Shown here: in pieces, positions 57,876 to 64,000 of the stretch
Numbering within the stretch: position 1 is the stretch's first letter
How the letters are laid out: the number at the start of each line of letters is the position of its first letter
NCBI GenBank assembly: GCA_024690825.1
Contig: JAILOK010000112.1
Coordinates: 1-64,000 of the forward strand
Source: Lachnospiraceae bacterium
Lineage (GTDB): Bacteria; Bacillota; Clostridia; Lachnospirales; Lachnospiraceae
Direction of reading: 5' to 3'
Length of the DNA stretch: 64,000 bases
Translations under genes and position numbers: made by a program
Notes under the pieces: model-generated
Seen by the model: the letters and a program-made list of their open reading frames with translations, nothing else
Database searches by the model: none
Told to the model about the DNA's origin: nothing

Positions 57876-58565
57876 TTAGAATCTAGCAAGATATGCGTTG
57901 ATCAATTTCTGAAGTTCTGCTCTCTGTGCCAGGTAATTTGCCTGAGCTGCAAGGTTTGCCTGCTGGAATGCAACATAGCGTGCCTGATAAGCATTGTATG
58001 CTGCAATGCCTGCTGCTCTCTCAGCTTCTCCCTTTGCTACCTGAGCTGCACGGAATGCTGCGAGGTTTGCCTGATACTCATTGTAACGAGCAATGCCTGC
58101 TGCCTTCTGAGCTTCTCCAAGAGCAAGCTGTGAAGCATAGAATGCTGCGAGGCGTGCCTGATACTCATTGTAACGAGCGATGCCAGCTGCTTTCTGAGCT
58201 TCTCCAAGAGCGATCTGTGAAGCGTAGAATGCTGCGAGATTTGCCTGATACTCATTGTAACGTGCAAGACCTGCTGCTCTCTCAGCTGCGCCCTTTGCGA
58301 TCTCTGATGCCTGGAATGCTGCAAGGCGTGCCTGATACTCATTGTATGCTGCAATGCCTGCTGCTCTCTCAGCTTCTCCCTTTGCGATCTGGGATGCCTG
58401 GAATGCTGCGAGATTTGCCTGATATGTCAGGTATTCCTCAATCTGCTTATTCTGTGTTGCGATAGCAGAAAGTACTTCCTGTTCAGGTGTGGCAGCGAGT
58501 GCCGGAACTACAGAAACGATTGTGATAGCCAGTGTTGCTACCAATGCTACAAGTTTCTTTTTCAT
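57876..58565 (-). CDS. Exported alanine-rich protein of 29-residue repeats
   Basis: 229 residues: signal peptide (1-25, ending PALAA), a short leader helix (TPEQEVLSAIATQNKQIEEY), five 29-residue repeats (48-192) and a partial sixth with a different tail to 229. The repeat consensus starts YQA(N/R)LAAF and ends ERAAGIA(A/R)YNE. Odd and even copies alternate Asn/Arg at position 4, so a 58-residue super-unit is visible. Content (Ala, Glu, Gln, Lys; no Pro or Gly except one GIA) predicts long helix; 29 residues is eight helical turns at ~3.63 per turn, which suits a coiled coil. Tyr and Phe recur at fixed places. No known family recognised. Own promoter at 58614-58642 and strong terminator suggest high expression. 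Confidence 0.85.
   Translation of the reverse strand: MKKKLVALVATLAITIVSVVPALAATPEQEVLSAIATQNKQIEEYLTYQANLAAFQASQIAKGEAERAAGIAAYNEYQARLAAFQASEIAKGAAERAAGLARYNEYQANLAAFYASQIALGEAQKAAGIARYNEYQARLAAFYASQLALGEAQKAAGIARYNEYQANLAAFRAAQVAKGEAERAAGIAAYNAYQARYVAFQQANLAAQANYLAQRAELQKLINAYLARF
57990..58424 (-). repeat. Five 87-bp coding tandem repeats
   Basis: Each unit is 87 bp (29 codons), diverged at the DNA level but clear, e.g. TACTCATTGTAACGAGC-like blocks on the plus strand. Not a CRISPR: the units are contiguous and in frame, without spacers. Confidence 0.9.
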
Positions 58566-58613
58566 GGTAAATTTCTCCCTTCAGAAATATGAGTATGTTT
58601 CTTGCTGTTATGC

Positions 58614-58642
58614 ATTGTATCACTACATTTTGACGATTTCAA
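58614..58642 (-). promoter_or_regulatory. Promoter of the 29-residue-repeat gene
   Basis: TTGAAA (58637-58642), 17-bp spacer, TACAAT (58614-58619) with extended -10 TGA. The leader is ~45 nt with GAAGGGAG as RBS. Confidence 0.7.
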
Positions 58643-58720
58643 CCACATTTTTAAAATAATTATGTAAATTTGTCTAAAAATGTTGTTTTTATGAAGAAAA
58701 TCCTCTGCTCTTATGGCATT

Positions 58721-59980
58721 TTATACAATTTTCTTTGCCTCAAAGAATACCTTTTCGGTATCTATGGTCTTTATTTCACGGTCCTGCATCACTATCCGGC
58801 CGTCTATTATCACCGTATCAACCTCCGAACCGTTTGCCGAGTAAGCTAACGAAGAAATGAGATTGTTTTGCGGGATCATCGACGGTGTATCAAGATTCAG
58901 CAGCGCAAGGTCCGCCTTGTAACCTTCCTTTATCTTTCCGGTAACACCTTCAAGCCCCAAAGCCTTCGCTCCGTTTTCCGTAGCTATCTTCAAACACTCC
59001 TCTGCACCGATACATACAGGATCAAGTGCCACTCCCTTATGTATGAGCGCCAGAAGGCTTATCTCGTGAAACATGTTCAGGGAATTATTGGAGGCGGCAC
59101 CGTCGGTACCGATGGCCACATTTAACCCGGCCTCCAAAAACTTCGGTACCGGAGCGAATCCGTTTCCGAGCTTCATGTTTGAAGCAGGATTGGTTACCAC
59201 GGATACATTGTGTTCCTTCATTATTTCTATATCGCTGTCCGTGACCCTTATACAGTGGGCTGCTATCGCGGGCACATCAAAGCATCCTGCCTTCTGGGCA
59301 TATTCTATCGCTGTGCAGTTGTGCTCCTTCTTAAGATTGTCTATCTCTGTCTGGCTTTCCGCCAGGTGTATATGTATTCCCAGTCCCTTTTCCTTTGCCA
59401 AATCCGCAACGCATCGAAGATAGTCGGGTCCGCAGGAATAAGGGGCATGCGGCCCGAGCATGAAGGAAAGCCTGTCACAGTCCTTTCCGTCCTCCATCTC
59501 TTCGAGCGCTTCCTTTATCCTGACATCGTTCCTGTCATATGAGCTGCCCACCAGACCTCTTGATATCACGGCCCTCATGCCGGATTCCTTTACGGCTTTT
59601 GTCGTCTGGTGGATATGCATCTGCATATCATTGAAGGTGGTCGTGCCGCACATTATCATCTCAATGATCGCAAGCATCGCCCCGTAGTAAGCATCCTTGC
59701 CTGTCATTTTATCTTCGACCGGATTAACTCCCTTTAACAGCCAGTCCATAAACGGCATGTCATCGGCGATATTCCGAAGCGGAGCCATGTACGAATGGGT
59801 GTGGGCGTTTATGAGTCCGGGGATGACCAAAAAGGAACTGCCGTCTATCATGGTGTCCTGCTTAAAACCGGCAGGTTCTTTGTCTATACCGGATATTTTG
59901 TCATCCGTTATGTAGATGCTGTGTCTGTCTGTTGTCCCGTCAATCAACGCATATGCATCTTTTATCAAGATACCTGACAT
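58721..59980 (-). CDS. mtaD: S-adenosylhomocysteine/5'-methylthioadenosine deaminase family amidohydrolase
   Basis: 419 residues. Amidohydrolase barrel with metal ligands in NAHTHSYM (about 59-66), HIHLAES, H in AIAAHCIRV and D in GTDGAASNN. The closest pattern I know is MtaD/SAH deaminase (makes S-inosylhomocysteine or methylthioinosine). The position near ahcY supports a role in recycling SAM by-products. Other nucleoside or guanine-type deaminases are possible. RBS GGAGATC before ATG; 34 bp after pgi. Confidence 0.85.
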   Translation of the reverse strand: MSGILIKDAYALIDGTTDRHSIYITDDKISGIDKEPAGFKQDTMIDGSSFLVIPGLINAHTHSYMAPLRNIADDMPFMDWLLKGVNPVEDKMTGKDAYYGAMLAIIEMIMCGTTTFNDMQMHIHQTTKAVKESGMRAVISRGLVGSSYDRNDVRIKEALEEMEDGKDCDRLSFMLGPHAPYSCGPDYLRCVADLAKEKGLGIHIHLAESQTEIDNLKKEHNCTAIEYAQKAGCFDVPAIAAHCIRVTDSDIEIMKEHNVSVVTNPASNMKLGNGFAPVPKFLEAGLNVAIGTDGAASNNSLNMFHEISLLALIHKGVALDPVCIGAEECLKIATENGAKALGLEGVTGKIKEGYKADLALLNLDTPSMIPQNNLISSLAYSANGSEVDTVIIDGRIVMQDREIKTIDTEKVFFEAKKIV

Positions 59981-60014
59981 TTATCAGATCTCCTTTCCTG
60001 ACTTTCCGGGTGAT

Positions 60015-61361
60015 TCAGAGCCTGTTCTGAAGTTCTTTTGCCATATCCTCAAACCCCGGCTTTCCTAAAAGAGCAAACATGTTCTTTTTATAGCTTTCAA
60101 CTCCCGGCTGATTGAAAGGATTGACGCCGAGCATATAACCGCTGACGCCGCATGCAAACTCAAAGAAATAGAACAGCTGTCCCAGATATTCCTCATTCTG
60201 TTCGGGGATGTTGATCAAAGCATTGGGAACATCTCCGTCGGTATGCGCAAGGATGGTTCCGTTCATCGCGCACTTATTTGCAAAATCCACTGTCTTGCCT
60301 GCCAGATAATCAAGACCGTCTAAATTGTTGTCGGCTTTCTTCATTATTATATCTGTCCTTGGCTTTTCTATATTAATGACAGTCTCAAACATTATTCGCG
60401 CTCCGTCCTGGATGAACTGTCCCATAGAGTGAAGATCGGTCGTCAGATCCACCGCTGCCGGGAATATGCCTTTCTTATCCTTTCCCTCACTCTCGCCGTA
60501 CAGCTGCTTCCACCATTCGGAAACAAAATGGAGACTCGGTTCGTAGTTTGCCACGATCTCAACGCTCTTTCCCTTCCTGTAAAGGATATTTCTTATGGCT
60601 GCATATTTTAAGGCATCGTTCTCCTCAAATGCGCTTTCTACAGCCATCTTTCTGCCTTCTGCCGCGCCCTTCATGAGCGCGTCTATGTCAGCACCCGATA
60701 CGGCTATGGGAAGAAGGCCTACCGCCGTAAGCACGGAAAATCTGCCGCCCACATCATCGGGAACAACAAATTCCTCATAGCCCTCGGAATCAGCCAGACT
60801 CTTTAAGGCTCCTCTTGCCTTGTCGGTTGTTGCGTATATCCTCTTTGCGGCCTCTGTCTTGCCGTATTTCTCCTCAAGCTTTTCCTTAAATATCCTGAAG
60901 GAGATCCCGGGCTCGGTGGTGGTTCCGGACTTTGATATCATGTTTATCGAAAAGTCCCTGTCCCCGATAACATCCATCATATTTGAGATATAGGTACTGG
61001 ATATGCTGTTTCCGAGGAAATAGATCTCGGGAGTCTTCCTTACTTCCTTTGATACGCTGTTATAGAAATTATGTCTTAAAAATTCTATGGCAGCTCTTGC
61101 TCCCAGATATGATCCGCCTATGCCTATAACGAGCAGCACATCGCTGTCGGACTTTATCTTTTCGGCGGCCTTTTTGATCCTTGCAAATTCGTCCCTGTCA
61201 TACTTTTCCGGCAGATCAATCCAGCCGAGAAAGTCATTTCCGGCTCCCTTTCTTGAAATCAGGAGATCCCGCGCAGCAAGCGCCTGGTCTTTTATTATCT
61301 CTATCTCCTCCTCAGAGATAAACTGCATTGCCTTTGAATAATCATAAGTAACCTTTGCCAT
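60015..61361 (-). CDS. pgi: Glucose-6-phosphate isomerase
   Basis: 448 residues, the short Firmicute form. Sugar-phosphate-binding SKSGTTTEP (about 144-152), catalytic Glu in [10 protein letters not shown] and C-terminal Lys in [13 protein letters not shown]. It interconverts glucose 6-phosphate and fructose 6-phosphate. 24 bp after the receiver-domain gene. Confidence 0.96.
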   Translation of the reverse strand: MAKVTYDYSKAMQFISEEEIEIIKDQALAARDLLISRKGAGNDFLGWIDLPEKYDRDEFARIKKAAEKIKSDSDVLLVIGIGGSYLGARAAIEFLRHNFYNSVSKEVRKTPEIYFLGNSISSTYISNMMDVIGDRDFSINMISKSGTTTEPGISFRIFKEKLEEKYGKTEAAKRIYATTDKARGALKSLADSEGYEEFVVPDDVGGRFSVLTAVGLLPIAVSGADIDALMKGAAEGRKMAVESAFEENDALKYAAIRNILYRKGKSVEIVANYEPSLHFVSEWWKQLYGESEGKDKKGIFPAAVDLTTDLHSMGQFIQDGARIMFETVINIEKPRTDIIMKKADNNLDGLDYLAGKTVDFANKCAMNGTILAHTDGDVPNALINIPEQNEEYLGQLFYFFEFACGVSGYMLGVNPFNQPGVESYKKNMFALLGKPGFEDMAKELQNRL

Positions 61362-61385
61362 TTTTTTCTCCTCTTTTCTTAATAT

Positions 61386-61826
61386 TTATTCAACGGATTC
61401 TTCTCCGTACAAAACCTTCCTTATCGTGGATAAAAGCTTTTCCGGCTCATAGGGCTTTAACATATATCCTGCCGGTTTAAGTCGGAGCACCGCATGTATA
61501 TGCGACTTGTCGTTTACTCCCGTTAAGAATACCACGGGAATGTCCGCCATCTCCTCGTCCGATCGTATCATCTCGAAAGTCTGTTTACCGTCACAGACCG
61601 GCATCTCATAATCAAGAAGTATCAGATCGGGTTTCTGGCGGCTGATCTGCGCTATGGCCTTTGTGCCGGAATTAGCCAGAACAACCTCATACTGCTTTTC
61701 CAGTATTTTTTTGATACCTCTTAAGGTAGTCGCATTGTCATCGACAACGAGGATCACCTTTTTTTCTTCTTCATAATCAAAGACCAGATCATCGACCGAA
61801 GAAGTGGTAGGATTAAAGAAATCCAT
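61386..61826 (-). CDS. Single-domain response regulator (CheY-like)
   Basis: 146 residues: a ~20-residue tail, then one receiver domain with acidic pair in VVDDNATT, phospho-Asp in LILLDYEMPVCDG (near 75), Thr in VFLTGVND and Lys in MLKPYEPE. No output domain. It may signal by protein contact. No kinase adjacent; pgi follows on the same transcript. Confidence 0.92.
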   Translation of the reverse strand: MDFFNPTTSSVDDLVFDYEEEKKVILVVDDNATTLRGIKKILEKQYEVVLANSGTKAIAQISRQKPDLILLDYEMPVCDGKQTFEMIRSDEEMADIPVVFLTGVNDKSHIHAVLRLKPAGYMLKPYEPEKLLSTIRKVLYGEESVE

Positions 61827-61861
61827 ATGAAAACCTCCTTACACGCCAAAGGGCATGTTTT

Positions 61862-61889
61862 ATTATACACTATTTCTTTCCTATTTGAA
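61862..61889 (-). promoter_or_regulatory. Promoter of the receiver-pgi-mtaD transcript
   Basis: TTCAAA (61884-61889), 16-bp spacer, perfect TATAAT (61862-61867). AAGGAGG lies just before ATG 61826. Confidence 0.6.
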
Positions 61890-61898
61890 TACTGCCTT

Positions 61899-63275
61899 TC
61901 ACGGTTTCCCCAAGAGGATGTAGACCGCCGAGGATGCCGCAGAGAATAATAAGGTAAGGCAAAAACAAGCCGCCTCTTTCTTTTTGTTTCCCTTTGAAAA
62001 CAGTCCCAGAAACAATGCTTCGATCACTATCACATACTGTATGTATCTGAAATCCTGAGATGAGAAATACGGCGCCTGTATGCTGAAGTTGATAAGAAAG
62101 ACCACCGGCGTAAGCCAGGAAAGAAACCAGAATACGGTTTCAATCACATTTTCCTTTTTCCGCAGGGCTTTTACTGTCACATATATGGTCGCAAACACCG
62201 CGATCAGCGCAAGGACCGCGCCAAGGATAAGCGCCGCCCAGGCAAAGGGTATCATCTTAATGTGTTCTTCCGCCAGATAGCAGTCCCCGAAAAGAGAAGT
62301 CTTTAACATCGCAAGCGGGATATTAAATTCGTCGTAAGCCTGTCCGTTGCTTATGAGGCTTACAAAGGGCGTATCGGTCCTGATATCAAAAAATCTGAAA
62401 AGCAGGGGATTGCTTCCCACAGGTTCTCCGACTTCCGGTGTGTAATTTAACGGGGTGCCGAATCTTATCAGATTTCTGACGGGATAAAATACAGCCGGCG
62501 GGATGCATATCAGGGCAAATATCAGATACTGCCAAAGGTACCTGAAAAATCCTTCCCTTTTCCCGTCTATCCACTTTACGATAAAAAGAAATGCAACCGG
62601 GGCGGCCGCAAGACAGCCCGACAGCTTGGCGGCCATCGAAAGACCGATGCATAAAGCAATCGGAATGATATTTAAGATCGTGCTCTTCCGGTACCATCTG
62701 AGCGCGAAATAAAGACTCATCACCATAAGGAGTTCACAGAGACAGTCGTTGTTGATCGAACCGGAAAACAAAATGAAGCCCGGATGAAAAGCGCATAACA
62801 AAAATGCGGTAATAAGCGTATTGCCTTCCAGTCCTGCCTCCTTAAATATCAGATAAGCAAAGAAAAGAATGCACATGCTGTAAAAAAGAGTCAGATACTG
62901 TACATTCTCGCAGGCGGCATTATAGTTCTTTCCGAAAAAAGTCTGAATGCCGATGAAAACGGCCGAGATGATATGGTGGAGAGGCGGCTGGAAAAATCCC
63001 CACCGGGTGACCGGATCAAAATCCGGAAGCCTTCTTTCATGCAGGAACCATTCAATATAAGCTGCCTGTCCCTCTTCATTTCCGAACCCGATCACATCAT
63101 GCTGTCTGATCCAGTGCGGGGTATAGATCACATAGTTCAGCCTTAAAAAAAAGGCTGAGAGAGTTCCGAATACCAGGAAAGCGCTCTTTCCCTTAAACTT
63201 ATACCATATGAGGGATATGACCGCCGTTACCGCAAAGACCAGTATTACGATGTAAAGATATTGTCTGCCTGTCAT
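61899..63275 (-). CDS. GT-C family (ArnT/PMT-like) membrane glycosyltransferase
   Basis: 458 residues with about 11 TM helices. The first extracellular loop has GFGNEEGQAAYIEWFL and the downstream WGFFQPPLHHIISAVF, matching the acidic loop and QPPLxH motif of ArnT/PMT-type enzymes that transfer sugars from polyprenyl-phosphate donors. HPGFILFSGSINNDCLCELLMV is another family-like region. Acceptor unknown. ATG overlaps the upstream gene stop (ATGA). Confidence 0.78.
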   Translation of the reverse strand: MTGRQYLYIVILVFAVTAVISLIWYKFKGKSAFLVFGTLSAFFLRLNYVIYTPHWIRQHDVIGFGNEEGQAAYIEWFLHERRLPDFDPVTRWGFFQPPLHHIISAVFIGIQTFFGKNYNAACENVQYLTLFYSMCILFFAYLIFKEAGLEGNTLITAFLLCAFHPGFILFSGSINNDCLCELLMVMSLYFALRWYRKSTILNIIPIALCIGLSMAAKLSGCLAAAPVAFLFIVKWIDGKREGFFRYLWQYLIFALICIPPAVFYPVRNLIRFGTPLNYTPEVGEPVGSNPLLFRFFDIRTDTPFVSLISNGQAYDEFNIPLAMLKTSLFGDCYLAEEHIKMIPFAWAALILGAVLALIAVFATIYVTVKALRKKENVIETVFWFLSWLTPVVFLINFSIQAPYFSSQDFRYIQYVIVIEALFLGLFSKGNKKKEAACFCLTLLFSAASSAVYILLGKP

Positions 63276-64000
63276 GCTTTTTTCTTCTTACCCACAAGAA
63301 AAACAATAAGCGCCGCCACAAAAAACACTAAGGTGACCGCCGTCGAGATGTGCTGTATCAGCGTGCCTTTGTAATACACGGTAACCGATGAAGAATCCTT
63401 TGTATATACCCGCGCCTGTCCGTTTCTGCCTTTTCCGTCAACAGTCAGCGCCTTCCCCTGATCATCGACCGCTGCATATCCCTTGTAAAACACAAAGGGA
63501 ACATCCACAAAAGATGCATCCCTGCCGATGCCCGTAACCGTCAGACGGTTTTTGTCCCTTGATATGGGCAGCGTATTTCCGCTGTCATCAAAGGCGGCGT
63601 CTGCCGTTTCAAGAAGCAGATCCCTGTCCTCCACCGAGGCCGGAAGCCATTCCCCGCCGATCACTTCCGCCGTAAAGGGCGCATAATCAAAATAATCATC
63701 CGAATAGGAATAATACTCCGTATCAACATTTTCAAAGCTCCACAGGGCAGAAAATATCATGACCGAAAGAACCGCAAAAACCGCGCTCTTTTCCTTTATC
63801 ACACCCTTTTTAACAATCTCCGTAATACAGACCGCGCCCGAAAATGCTATGAGGGGGGCTGCCATAACAAAAAGCCTCCAGGGAAACTGCACCTGATACA
63901 GAATGGCCGACAGTCTTTTCCAGGGAAAGAATCCCGTGGTGCAAAGACAGGCGGCAAGTCCAAAGATCATGCATATATCCGCAAACAATAAGATCCTGTC
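63272..64000 (-). CDS. YfhO-like polytopic membrane protein, C-terminal part (5' end outside window)
   Basis: Open through the window edge; 242 codons visible. Two or three TM helices, the FPWRLFVMAAP motif common in YfhO-like/GT-C proteins, an extracellular beta-rich domain (about 95-215) and a last TM with KKKK tail. The internal TTG at 63988 is not a start, because the frame stays open upstream. Same transcript as the ArnT-like gene. Confidence 0.65.
   Translation of the reverse strand, partial: DRILLFADICMIFGLAACLCTTGFFPWKRLSAILYQVQFPWRLFVMAAPLIAFSGAVCITEIVKKGVIKEKSAVFAVLSVMIFSALWSFENVDTEYYSYSDDYFDYAPFTAEVIGGEWLPASVEDRDLLLETADAAFDDSGNTLPISRDKNRLTVTGIGRDASFVDVPFVFYKGYAAVDDQGKALTVDGKGRNGQARVYTKDSSSVTVYYKGTLIQHISTAVTLVFFVAALIVFLVGKKKKA

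Noticed and set aside
57990-58424. Tandem repeats as CRISPR or non-coding minisatellite
   Set aside because: 87-bp units are contiguous, in frame and encode a signal-peptide protein with promoter and terminator.

Overview
The window looks like chromosome of an anaerobic, spore-lineage Firmicute of the class Clostridia, most likely a Lachnospiraceae-type gut or rumen bacterium. This is inferred from gene content and order, not from a database match. Pointers are the wecG-ftsE-ftsX-envC-ctpA block, mecA, the hup-rqcP pair, the order decarboxylase-gmk-yaaR-holB-ricT-trmN6-rsmI known from the Bacillus/Clostridium origin region, pyrK-pyrDB, an ECF folate transporter, a reverse rubrerythrin, strong AGGAGG ribosome binding sites, and promoters with 17-bp spacers and many extended -10 (TGn) elements. 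There is no rRNA, phage, complete insertion sequence or CRISPR array. One tRNA, a Leu(UAA), is present.

Layout. (1) 1-2400: the 5' part of an exported protein built of near-identical 114-residue repeats, with a ~380-nt structured leader, then a PD-(D/E)XK (Rpn-like) gene bracketed by two copies of the same terminator. (2) 2420-7274: an envelope/division operon read leftward (wecG/tagA-like, ftsE, ftsX, an EnvC-like LytM protein, a CtpA-type protease). (3) 7308-12524: sirtuin, ACP, MaoC dehydratase, DUF4910 peptidase-like and AAC(3)-like genes (an orphan acyl/sugar modification cassette), mecA, rqcP and hup, with a REPIN-like palindrome between rqcP and hup. (4) 12545-17600: a polytopic membrane protein and carB. 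(5) 17611-28059, read rightward: a 235-bp inverted-repeat element, a polyprenyl-phosphate-sugar GT2 plus GT-C pair, then the holB operon, ending in a serpin lipoprotein. The decarboxylase in this operon is split by a +1 frame change. (6) 28130-30017: a zinc ribbon gene and xylulokinase. (7) 30055-41565, read leftward: one very tight operon of trigger-factor-like lipoprotein, asnS, NlpC/P60 protein, pilB, pilT, pilC, RNase H, a dCache-HAMP protein with a ruined GGDEF motif, and an HD-GYP protein. (8) 41611-42575: a divergent gene joining MshEN-like repeats to a CheX/CheC-type phosphatase domain. (9) 42568-49252: a tRNA-Leu-headed operon with methyltransferase, plsC, pyrC, pyrK, pyrD, folT and folC. 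(10) 49249-54890: GH13 glycosidase, RluA-type synthase, NYN-LOTUS protein and an OmpR/histidine-kinase pair. (11) 54904-61889: reverse rubrerythrin, an AraC regulator, ahcY, an exported protein of 29-residue alanine-rich repeats, an SAH/MTA deaminase, pgi and a lone receiver protein. (12) 61899-64000: two GT-C/YfhO-like membrane proteins, the second cut by the window edge.

How it fits together. The most striking theme is a type IV pilus motor operon with built-in c-di-GMP-type domains (degenerate GGDEF, HD-GYP) next to a divergent CheX-like protein whose N-terminal repeats resemble the c-di-GMP-binding module of PilB-type ATPases. This is the best candidate for an undescribed signalling arrangement. 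Other items worth attention are two unrelated exported repeat proteins, several promoter/leader arrangements (two likely leaderless mRNAs, a 5'-terminal stem-loop on the ftsEX mRNA, a tRNA-mRNA operon) and small non-coding repeats. Functional statements come from motifs read by eye; no searches were run.
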